The notes under the pieces: generated by a model
What the model was told of the DNA's origin: nothing
Seen by the model: only the letters and a program-made list of their open reading frames with translations
Databases searched by the model: none
Position numbers and translations under genes: made by a program
Source of the DNA: Cytophagales bacterium
Lineage (GTDB): Bacteria > Bacteroidota > Bacteroidia > Cytophagales > Cyclobacteriaceae
Direction of reading: 5' to 3'
NCBI GenBank assembly: GCA_003504855.1
Contig: DNZD01000155.1
Coordinates: forward strand, 1 to 5,900
Length of the DNA: 5,900 bases
Part shown: positions 1 through 5,900 of the stretch, piece by piece
Numbering within the stretch: position 1 is the first letter of the stretch
Layout of the letters: each line of letters begins with the position of its first letter

Positions 1-661
1 AAGAGATGGTTCCTACTTCATTGCCCGAGGAAATATGCAATCCAAACATGACATCCACATGCGGGTTTTCAAGTACCCCCTCCTGCACCATGAGCTTTGC
101 ACCACCCTCCTCACCAGCGGGTGCACCTTCTTCAGCGGGCTGAAACACAAATTTCACGGTGCCTTTCAGGTCTTTTCTCATGGAGGACAACACTTCTGCG
201 ACGCCCATCAGAATGGCTACGTGGGTATCATGACCACAGGCGTGCATCACAGGAACTTCCTGACCATTGAATTCACCTTTAGCTTTGGATGCATACGGCA
301 GGCTATTGGATTCCAACACAGGTAGTCCGTCCATATCAGCTCGTAATCCCACCACCGGACCGGGGAGTCCGCCTTTCAGAATTCCCACTACACCGGTCTT
401 GGCGATGCCGGTTTTTACCTCAATTCCCATTGCTTCCAGGTGCTTAGCAATAAGGGCCGAGGTTCTAAACTCACGGTTACTCAATTCAGGGTGCTCGTGC
501 AGGTCCCTTCGCCAGGAAATTACCTTGGCGTCGATCGCCGCAGCTTTTGTTTTGATGACGGCGCGCAGCTTGTCGGGTTGGGCCCATGAGTGGCTGGAAG
601 GCACTACCAGGGTTGCAATCAGTATCAGGAGGACAAATGATGTTTTCTTCATGGGTGTCAT
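1..661 (-). CDS. Exported M20-family (M20D-like) metallo-amidohydrolase, N-terminal part, cut by the left edge
   Basis: Zinc-type hydrolase of the M20 amidohydrolase/carboxypeptidase group, which cleaves amide bonds of N-acyl amino acids or small peptides. The 220 visible codons run off the left edge; full members are about 400-440 residues, so roughly half is present. Residues 1-28 form a signal peptide: MTPMKK, a hydrophobic stretch (about 9-21), then a cleavage-like SWAQ, so the enzyme is probably periplasmic or lipid-free secreted. Family landmarks follow in order: WRRDLHEHPELS (50-61), GLRADMDGLP (105-114), the metal site MHACGHDTH (139-147, with H140, C142, H144, D145), the FQPAEEGA segment with the E177/E178 pair, and GLH with H209. 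ATG at 661 is preferred over ATG at 652 because AAAGGA lies 6 nt upstream of it. The gene is divergent from the polysaccharide operon and probably unrelated in function. The substrate cannot be told from the sequence; family assignment is firm. Confidence 0.93.
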   Translation of the reverse strand, partial: MTPMKKTSFVLLILIATLVVPSSHSWAQPDKLRAVIKTKAAAIDAKVISWRRDLHEHPELSNREFRTSALIAKHLEAMGIEVKTGIAKTGVVGILKGGLPGPVVGLRADMDGLPVLESNSLPYASKAKGEFNGQEVPVMHACGHDTHVAILMGVAEVLSSMRKDLKGTVKFVFQPAEEGAPAGEEGGAKLMVQEGVLENPHVDVMFGLHISSGNEVGTIS

Positions 662-667
662 TTTGAA

Positions 668-673
668 TCCTTT
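668..673 (-). promoter_or_regulatory. Ribosome binding site of the M20 amidohydrolase
   Basis: Reads AAAGGA on the minus strand, with a 6-nt spacer before the ATG at 661. It decides between the two closely spaced in-frame ATGs (661 and 652), since it would sit 15 nt from the second. It is the only clear Shine-Dalgarno in the window. Confidence 0.6.
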
Positions 674-720
674 CAAGGTAGTTTTTTTCAGCGATTCGAA
701 TGTGGCACCGGACGATCAAT

Positions 721-748
721 TTGGCTGGATTGGTCGAAAATCGGCCAA
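721..748. repeat. Short imperfect inverted repeat, possible operator
   Basis: TTGGCTG (721-727) and CGGCCAA (742-748) are inverted copies with one mismatch, separated by 14 bp, in the middle of the divergent intergenic region. The position would suit a regulator binding site, but arms this short can occur by chance and no regulator gene with a DNA-binding domain is in the window. Confidence 0.22.
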
Positions 749-814
749 TTTGAGCTGTTTAACTGCCTCCTTTGCACTGTCAGCGGCGAATTCTGTTCAC
801 GCGACACCAACACC

Positions 815-1300
815 ATGTCAACCATAGAAAAAAACCCGGTACCTGATGATCATCATGGAACGGCTATCCCGGGTCGAACAATTTTACAGGTCACCCGGCC
901 TCAAGGGTCGGTGCATCAGGGACCACGCAGCCATCTCCGCGTCCTGGTTTGCGACGATGATGAAGTACTGATGACGATGATCCGCTTTAAGCTTTCGCGT
1001 GAGAACGTGGGAGAAATCGTTAAAGCTAGTGATGGCCGCGATGCCATAAACCTGTTGCGTCAGGAACATTTTGACTTAATCATTACGGATATCCATATGC
1101 CGTTTCATTCTGGTCTTGAATTGATCTCGGTGGTTCGCCAGGAACTTAAGTTGGACACTCCGATCATTGTGCTCACAGCTGAAGGGCTGGAAGAAACCCT
1201 GATGCATGCTTATGACCTGGGTGCCAATGATTTTATCGCCAAACCATTCAGCCCGGCAGAACTGGCCATTCGCGTAAAACACCTGATGGGAAAAAAATGA
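815..1300 (+). CDS. Stand-alone receiver-domain response regulator
   Basis: CheY-like receiver protein of 161 residues, which accepts a phosphoryl group from a histidine kinase and acts through protein contacts. The receiver domain spans about residues 41-160 and has all key positions: acidic pocket D47/D48 in LVCDDDE, phosphoacceptor D92 in ITDIHMP, switch threonine T121 in VLTA, and K143 in AKPF. There is no output domain (no DNA-binding, HD-GYP, GGDEF or other), so it should signal by binding a partner. Residues 1-40 are a polar extension, rich in His, Pro and Gly, unusual for a CheY-type protein. No Shine-Dalgarno precedes ATG 815; GTG at 911 (residue V33), with AAGGG just upstream, is an alternative that would remove most of the extension. 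It is first in the operon and its stop overlaps the next start (ATGA), implying coupled translation with the HEAT-like protein. The cognate kinase is not in the window. Confidence 0.92.
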   Translation: MSTIEKNPVPDDHHGTAIPGRTILQVTRPQGSVHQGPRSHLRVLVCDDDEVLMTMIRFKLSRENVGEIVKASDGRDAINLLRQEHFDLIITDIHMPFHSGLELISVVRQELKLDTPIIVLTAEGLEETLMHAYDLGANDFIAKPFSPAELAIRVKHLMGKK

Positions 1301-2412
1301 GCGTTACTGATTCACTCGGCCTGCACCTCGATCCGCTGGAAACCTTCATGATTGAAGCGGGTAGCTTCTTTATGGTGGCCGGAGTAATCATTGTGGTCAT
1401 CCTGCTTACCAGCCGAAGCTTAAAAAATCGCCGCAAACGGGTTGTGGCAGAATTGCACGAAGCATTTCAGCCTTCGCTGAATGTCATGCTCGCTCAAAGC
1501 CCTAACGATTCCATGCCGGTCTCTTCACAACAATATCACCTGGAGCAATTGCAAAAGGCGATGGCCCTTGATCGAATCGGCAAGCAGGTGATGATCGACT
1601 ACCTCATTACGCTCAAGAGAAGTCTTACCGGAACTACCACCGTGCGGGTGGAAGAAATTTACAGGGCCCTGAATCTTCACGTGTATTCAGAAAAGAAGAT
1701 GCACAGCCGTCTTTGGAAGCTACAGGCCCAGGGCATTCGCGAACTCGCCACGATGAAATATCACCTGCCGGAAAAACTCAAACGTCTTTACGTGCGCGCC
1801 CGCCACGCGACACTCCGCGAAGAGGTATTCATGGCCATTACCCGTACCGAACAAGACAATCCCCTTTCTTTTCTGAATGACTACGCCGGAAAAATTTCTC
1901 CCTGGATGCAATTGAATCTGCATCATTACCTGTCCATGATGGATCCGCGCAAGCTTCCCGATTTCAGTCAGTGGTTCACGCACCGGGATGATGACGTGGT
2001 TATATTCTGTCTTCAGATGACAGCCCAGTTCAGGCAAGCCACCAACCTTCAGGGCATCGCTGCGCTGTTGGAACACAAAAATCCATTGATTATCGAATCG
2101 GCCATCCAGGCGCTATACAACCTGGGTGCCATCGAATACACGGATGCCGTAGTTCGTGTCGCCGAACGATATCGCACCCATCTCAACATCTGTCTGCTGA
2201 CGGTTGATTTCCTTGAACTGTTAGAGCCGGGTGATTCCAGGCTGATGATTACGGAATCTTACCTGAACCATCCGGAATTTATCGTGCGAAAAAAAGCTGT
2301 TTATAATCTACTCCGGGAAGAAGAATACGGCCGCATGCGACTGAGTCAAATGCCACAGACGACCGAATTGGTTGCCCTGATTGAAGATGCCACCGAACCC
2401 CTTTTACATTAA
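1297..2412 (+). CDS. Membrane-anchored protein with HEAT-like helical repeats
   Basis: Protein of 371 residues with no catalytic motif that I recognise. One transmembrane segment (about residues 20-38, a run of Val/Ile/Leu) is followed at once by the basic stretch SRSLKNRRKR, which by the positive-inside rule puts the large C-terminal part in the cytoplasm. Residues 80-160 are charged, helical sequence. From about 165 to 345 there are recurring helix pairs with HEAT-like spacing, for example AALLEHKNPLIIESAIQAL (255-273) and YLNHPEFIVRKKAVYNLL (322-339), the classical pattern of a repeat ending in an amphipathic helix. HEAT-like solenoids bind proteins, so a scaffold or adaptor role is inferred. 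It lies between a receiver protein (4-bp overlap) and the glycosyltransferase (10-bp gap or short overlap), which suggests it passes a phosphorylation signal to the membrane synthase. The reading frame and membrane anchor are secure; the repeat class is a visual call and the function is unproven. Confidence 0.85.
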   Translation: MSVTDSLGLHLDPLETFMIEAGSFFMVAGVIIVVILLTSRSLKNRRKRVVAELHEAFQPSLNVMLAQSPNDSMPVSSQQYHLEQLQKAMALDRIGKQVMIDYLITLKRSLTGTTTVRVEEIYRALNLHVYSEKKMHSRLWKLQAQGIRELATMKYHLPEKLKRLYVRARHATLREEVFMAITRTEQDNPLSFLNDYAGKISPWMQLNLHHYLSMMDPRKLPDFSQWFTHRDDDVVIFCLQMTAQFRQATNLQGIAALLEHKNPLIIESAIQALYNLGAIEYTDAVVRVAERYRTHLNICLLTVDFLELLEPGDSRLMITESYLNHPEFIVRKKAVYNLLREEEYGRMRLSQMPQTTELVALIEDATEPLLH

Positions 2413-2422
2413 TCAGACCGTT

Positions 2423-3850
2423 ATGTGGAACCTGATCTATACCCTGGTGAATGACGGCGTGCTCCTTTACGGGTTCACGGTGGCAGTATGGTATTTCTTT
2501 CTTGCGATGATGAGCATGGTTGAAATGCGCGCCTACCTCAAGCGAAACTATTTCATCGACTATTCCTATATCCTCTCCTCTCCCTTTGCACCAGGAATTT
2601 CACTGCTGGCTCCCGCCTACAACGAATCGCTTACCATCATCGATAATGTAAAATCGCTTCTTTCGCTGATGTACAACAACTACGAAGTGATCATCATCAA
2701 CGATGGCAGTAAGGATGAAACCCTCAGCAAACTCATTGCAGCATTCGATCTGCAACTTGTGCCGCTGGCCTGTGAAATGAAGTTGCCCACGAAACCTGTT
2801 CGGGGAATCTATAAATCACGCAACAGGGCCTTCAGGAAGCTGGTGATCATCGATAAAGTGAACGGAGGCAAGGCAGATGCCCTCAATGTTGGGCTGAACC
2901 TGGCCAACAAGCCGCTGGTGGCCTGCATTGATGTGGATTGTATTATTGAGCCGGATGCCCTCCTCAAGATGGCCAAGCCATTTCTGGAAGACCGCGAAGT
3001 AATTGCATCTGGTGGTGTGGTGCGCATCGCCAACTCCTGCGTCGTGGAAGAAGGCCGGTTGGTAGAAGTAAAGCTGCCCACCAATTTACTGGCTAAAATG
3101 CAGGTGCTGGAGTATATCCGGGCCTTTCTGCTGGGGCGCATGGCCTGGAGCAAACTCAATGGATTGCTGTTGATCTCCGGTGCCTTTGGCTTGTTCCGTC
3201 GCGACATCGCTGTTCAAAGTGGCGGCTATGATCCAAAAACCGTGGGCGAAGACATGGAACTCGTAGTGCGGATGCGTCGCCACATGCACGATAACAAACT
3301 CCCCTACCGGGTGGCCTATATACCTGATCCGTTGTGTTGGACGGAGGCCCCGTCCACCAATGATGTATTGGGGCGTCAACGCAACCGTTGGGCCCGGGGA
3401 ACATTTGAAACACTGCGGATACACAAGAAACTGCTTTTCAATCCCAGGTACGGATTGATGGGTATGGTCAGCTACCCATTCTGGCTCGTGTATGAGTGGG
3501 CCTCTCCAATGATTGAATCCACCGGATTGCTTTTCTTTCTTGTGTTGGTTGTTCTGGGCAAGGTCAATTGGTTGTTCTTTTTTTCTCTGATGCTGGCCAT
3601 CTATTGCTTCGCTTTCTTCCTCTCGATGTTTGCCTTGCTGACCGAGGAGTTTTCGTTTTACAAGTACACCCATCACAAGGATATTTTGAAAATGATCGGT
3701 GCGTCATTGATTGAGCCTTTCTGGTTTCATCCCCGAATCGTTTGGTGGTCATTGGTGGGCAACTGGAAATTGATGCGGGGTGAAAAATCCTGGGGTACGA
3801 TGACACGACAAGGATTTGTGGAATACAGAAAGCATGTTGCTAAAGCATAA
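2423..3850 (+). CDS. Family 2 membrane glycosyltransferase, processive polysaccharide-synthase type
   Basis: Inverting GT-A enzyme that transfers sugars from a nucleotide sugar on the cytoplasmic side, probably building and exporting a beta-linked polysaccharide in the manner of PgaC, BcsA or HasA. From ATG 2423 it has 475 residues. A transmembrane segment (about 12-33) precedes the catalytic domain, with SLLAPAYNE (60-68), D94 in INDGS, GGKADALN (148-155), the DVD motif (D170/D172) that binds metal and nucleotide, SGAFGLF (252-258), the catalytic-base motif GED (D277) and QRNRW (319-323), which marks processive synthases. Two or more hydrophobic segments follow (about 364-409). Some 55 residues separate D94 from K150, longer than I expect for PgaC, so there is a family-specific insert. 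The start is uncertain: TTG 2381 and ATG 2387 are in frame and would overlap the previous gene by 32 or 26 bp; 2423 was chosen because it is an ATG 10 bp after that gene's stop and still keeps the N-terminal membrane segment. The product sugar cannot be read from the sequence. Confidence 0.93.
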   Translation: MWNLIYTLVNDGVLLYGFTVAVWYFFLAMMSMVEMRAYLKRNYFIDYSYILSSPFAPGISLLAPAYNESLTIIDNVKSLLSLMYNNYEVIIINDGSKDETLSKLIAAFDLQLVPLACEMKLPTKPVRGIYKSRNRAFRKLVIIDKVNGGKADALNVGLNLANKPLVACIDVDCIIEPDALLKMAKPFLEDREVIASGGVVRIANSCVVEEGRLVEVKLPTNLLAKMQVLEYIRAFLLGRMAWSKLNGLLLISGAFGLFRRDIAVQSGGYDPKTVGEDMELVVRMRRHMHDNKLPYRVAYIPDPLCWTEAPSTNDVLGRQRNRWARGTFETLRIHKKLLFNPRYGLMGMVSYPFWLVYEWASPMIESTGLLFFLVLVVLGKVNWLFFFSLMLAIYCFAFFLSMFALLTEEFSFYKYTHHKDILKMIGASLIEPFWFHPRIVWWSLVGNWKLMRGEKSWGTMTRQGFVEYRKHVAKA

Positions 3851-3851
3851 T

Positions 3852-5900
3852 ATGAAAGATCGCATTCACATTGCACTACAGATCTGGATCGGCACGACCA
3901 TCGCCTTTCTGGCGGGCAGCCTCCTTATCCGCGTATATGAGTGGATATCGGTACTGCACCAGCCCCTGGCCGTGAACAGCCTCGAGTTGCGAGGCGCCGT
4001 GAGTGACCTCAGCACCATTTTAATTTCAGCCGTCCTCGTTGGGATGTTGGGCATCATCGCCGGACTCCTTTCGGCCGGCGCCAGTTACTTTGTGCAAAGT
4101 GTTGCCTATGGGGCGCTCCTGCTGGCCAGTTGGATGGCAACCCAGTATTTTCTCGTAACCGGCATCACCCTGGGCGCCGACCTGATGGGTTACTCGTGGT
4201 CTGATATCCAAACCACGGTTGTTTCATCCGGATCCATCAGTGTAAGTGCCGTCATTTCCTTTGTAATGATGCTGGTGGTTTTCACCATGCTCAACCGGTA
4301 TTTCTACGACCGCAATATCTTTTACCGCATCACCCTGGGTAAGTCCCTCAGTGGATTGGCAGTTTGTTTCGCATTGATCTTTGCACCCTGGCAAGCTGAT
4401 GCAGAAAACTATGATCTTGAAACCGAGCGCTCACTGGCCAGCAACAAGCTCTTTATCCTGCTCGATGAAATCCGGAAAGCAAAAGGCGCGACCCCCGGGG
4501 TACTCGCTATCACACCCGGCAGCTACCCGCTCTTGCACACTGTGAATTATTCCGGCAACCTGACTCCATACCTGAACACACCCAAGAATTATCCCAACAT
4601 TGTGGTGATCATCGTAGAAGGTCTTGGGCGGGATTTCACGGGACCCGATGCAGTCTATGGTGGATTTACTCCGTTCCTTGATTCGCTGGCCGGGCACAGC
4701 CTGTTCTGGAAAAATGCAGTTAGCAATGCAGGCAGAACCTTTGGGGCGCCCCCCAGCATCCTGGGATCACTGCCCTATGGTGACAATGGATTTATGAACT
4801 ATGGCACAGCGATGCCACATCACCAGACCCTGATTTCCATGCTTAAGCCATACGGCTATCGCTCTAATTTCTTCTACGGCGGCAATCCCAACTTCGACAA
4901 CCTCGACCTTTTTCTCGAATACCAGAAGACAGATCACTTTGTTAACCAAACATCATTCCCGACAAGCATTAAGCAAAAAGCCAATATCTCTTCATGGGGT
5001 CTTGCTGACCGGGATGTGTTTCGATATGCCACCACGGTGCTGGGCGAAGGAAAGACGCCGCGACTTGATCTTTATCTCACCCTGTCAACACATGAGCCAT
5101 TTATTTGTCCGGATACCACCATCGCCGCTCAGGCTAATGCCGAATTGAACACACGCCCCGCCAGCGCCGCCAAAACACTGATGCTAGAGAACAGAAACAT
5201 CTTTCAGTGTCTTCGCTACACCGATCATGCTATCCGGGAGCTTATACAAGCATACTCCAAACGTCCTGATTTTAATGAAACCTTATTTGTCATCACGGGA
5301 GATCACCGATTGATCCCCATGCCCTCCGACAACCGGCTTAAGCGCTTTCATGTGCCGCTCATGATTTACTCGCCCTTGGTCCTGAAACCGGTCATGTTCG
5401 CTTCCATGGGTTCGCATTCAGGCATCACACCTACCCTCCTCGGTTGGCTGAGCCGTGGCTTTAACATCAACTTCCCGGAAGAGATGCCATTTCTTTCCGA
5501 TGAACTCACCACGGACACTACTTTTGGCAGCACTTTGCAACTGGCCATTTCCAGAAACAAGGGCGTATTGTCTGATTACCTGGACGGTACCTACTACCTG
5601 TCTGATGATCGCCTGTATGAGATCGGTGACAACCTTGAAATCACTCCTGTACAGAATGAAAGCAAACGGCAGTCGTTGCGCGCGAAACTGGCCGATTTTC
5701 AGGCTCGCAACCGGTACGCCTGCGACAGCAACCGCGTGGATCGGGGCACTTCAAAGGTGGTGCTTGCCAGTTTTCACCTGACCACGGCAGAAAAGCGGTA
5801 CCTCCAGGAAATCACCATTGACAGCCTCAATCCGGATCAGCAATTTGAAAAAGCACGTCAATTGGCTTTTGATAAGAATTACGCGCAAAGCCGTATGGTG
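3852..5900 (+). CDS. LtaS/MdoB-like membrane phosphotransferase of the sulfatase (alkaline phosphatase) superfamily, with a C-terminal extension; cut by the right edge
   Basis: Open for 683 codons to the window end with no stop. About five transmembrane segments (roughly 8-28, 53-75, 78-101, 130-147, 163-180) precede an outward-facing sulfatase-fold domain (about 248-622), the architecture of lipoteichoic acid synthase and MdoB/OpgB, which move phosphoglycerol from phosphatidylglycerol onto a polymer. The active site appears complete: E256 in VVIIVEG, nucleophile T296 in AGRTFGAPPSILGSLP, W382/D386 in SWGLAD, H414 in STHEPF, D484/H485 in ITGDH, and H522 in GSHSGITPTLLGWL. LtaS proteins are usually about 600-650 residues, but this one continues: residues 639-683 form a charged segment (ITIDSLNPDQQFEKARQLAF) that looks like the start of a TPR or YaiO-type region. 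The ATG lies one base after the glycosyltransferase stop, with no Shine-Dalgarno, so translation is probably coupled. Gram-negatives lack teichoic acids, so the likely role is modifying the polysaccharide made by the neighbour, or a membrane lipid. A phosphoethanolamine transferase or a true sulfatase is less likely; the latter normally needs a Cys or Ser nucleophile in CxPxR, which is absent. Confidence 0.92.
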   Translation, partial: MKDRIHIALQIWIGTTIAFLAGSLLIRVYEWISVLHQPLAVNSLELRGAVSDLSTILISAVLVGMLGIIAGLLSAGASYFVQSVAYGALLLASWMATQYFLVTGITLGADLMGYSWSDIQTTVVSSGSISVSAVISFVMMLVVFTMLNRYFYDRNIFYRITLGKSLSGLAVCFALIFAPWQADAENYDLETERSLASNKLFILLDEIRKAKGATPGVLAITPGSYPLLHTVNYSGNLTPYLNTPKNYPNIVVIIVEGLGRDFTGPDAVYGGFTPFLDSLAGHSLFWKNAVSNAGRTFGAPPSILGSLPYGDNGFMNYGTAMPHHQTLISMLKPYGYRSNFFYGGNPNFDNLDLFLEYQKTDHFVNQTSFPTSIKQKANISSWGLADRDVFRYATTVLGEGKTPRLDLYLTLSTHEPFICPDTTIAAQANAELNTRPASAAKTLMLENRNIFQCLRYTDHAIRELIQAYSKRPDFNETLFVITGDHRLIPMPSDNRLKRFHVPLMIYSPLVLKPVMFASMGSHSGITPTLLGWLSRGFNINFPEEMPFLSDELTTDTTFGSTLQLAISRNKGVLSDYLDGTYYLSDDRLYEIGDNLEITPVQNESKRQSLRAKLADFQARNRYACDSNRVDRGTSKVVLASFHLTTAEKRYLQEITIDSLNPDQQFEKARQLAFDKNYAQSRMV

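Larger units (their letters stand above)
662..814. promoter_or_regulatory. Divergent intergenic region holding the promoters of the amidohydrolase and of the polysaccharide operon
   Basis: This 153-bp stretch lies between two diverging genes and must supply both promoters, unless the response regulator starts later, at GTG 911. The heptamer CAATTTG occurs twice in direct orientation (717-723 and 746-752). The pair TTTG (720-723) and TTTG (749-752) vaguely resembles the -33 and -7 elements of Bacteroidota sigma factors (TTTG and TAnnTTTG), but the TA of the -7 element is absent, so no precise promoter is claimed. No terminator-like hairpin with a T-run is seen. Confidence 0.5.

Noticed and set aside
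662..814. Small RNA, tRNA or terminator between the divergent genes
   Set aside because: No tRNA-like arms and no GC-rich hairpin followed by a T-run. The T-rich stretch at 681-688 is not preceded by a stem.
267..827. Open frame of 186 codons on the plus strand
   Set aside because: It lies antisense to the amidohydrolase, whose minus-strand frame carries unmistakable M20 motifs. The plus-strand translation has no recognisable domain and runs through the intergenic region.
1720..2076. Open frame of 118 codons on the minus strand
   Set aside because: Antisense to the HEAT-like gene, with no recognisable domain and no upstream signals.
3086..3676. Open frame of 196 codons on the minus strand
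   Set aside because: Antisense to the glycosyltransferase catalytic and membrane region. Its composition (rich in Gln and His, no domain) is what the complement of the GT2 codons gives.
4720..4790. True sulfatase with a formylglycine site
   Set aside because: The nucleophile region reads AGRTFGAPPSILG with Thr, not the CxPxR or SxPxR signature, so the LtaS/MdoB-type phosphotransferase reading fits better.
5455..5781. Open frame of 108 codons on the plus strand
   Set aside because: Out-of-frame shadow inside the LtaS-like gene, whose own frame is uninterrupted and carries the conserved SHSGITPT motif just upstream.
1..5900. Mobile element, CRISPR array or horizontally acquired island
   Set aside because: No terminal inverted repeats, transposase motifs, regularly spaced repeats or evident shift in base composition along the window.

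Overview
The window looks like chromosome from a Gram-negative member of the Bacteroidota, at roughly 50% GC. This rests on three things: most start codons lack a clear Shine-Dalgarno, the genes are tightly packed with overlapping or near-abutting ends, and the protein set resembles this phylum (a GT2 enzyme with the VNGGKADALN, TVGEDME and GRQRNRW motifs next to a HEAT-like membrane protein, and a secreted M20D amidohydrolase). The assignment is from recalled family resemblance, with no search run. There are no RNA genes, mobile elements, CRISPR arrays or long repeats that I can see.

Layout. Positions 1-661, minus strand: the N-terminal 220 codons of an exported M20-family amidohydrolase, cut by the left edge. 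Positions 662-814: a divergent intergenic region. From 815 to the right edge, plus strand, four genes form an apparent operon: a stand-alone receiver-domain response regulator (815-1300); a membrane-anchored protein with HEAT-like helical repeats (1297-2412, start overlapping the previous stop by 4 bp); a membrane family 2 glycosyltransferase of the processive polysaccharide-synthase type (2423-3850, or starting up to 42 bp earlier inside the previous gene); and an LtaS/sulfatase-type membrane phosphotransferase (3852 to beyond 5900, one base after the previous stop).

How the genes may work together. The glycosyltransferase has all the catalytic motifs of enzymes that polymerise and export beta-linked polysaccharides such as PNAG, cellulose or hyaluronan. 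The LtaS-like enzyme, facing outward, retains the metal-binding and nucleophile residues of lipoteichoic acid synthase and MdoB/OpgB, so it could decorate the polymer or a lipid with phosphoglycerol or a similar group. The receiver protein has no output domain and is translationally coupled to a cytoplasm-facing helical-repeat protein. A reasonable hypothesis is a phosphorylation-driven, protein-protein control module for the synthase, in place of the c-di-GMP/PilZ control seen in other phyla. The last gene continues past its phosphotransferase domain into a segment resembling the start of TPR/YaiO-type proteins, suggesting a fusion whose end lies outside the window.
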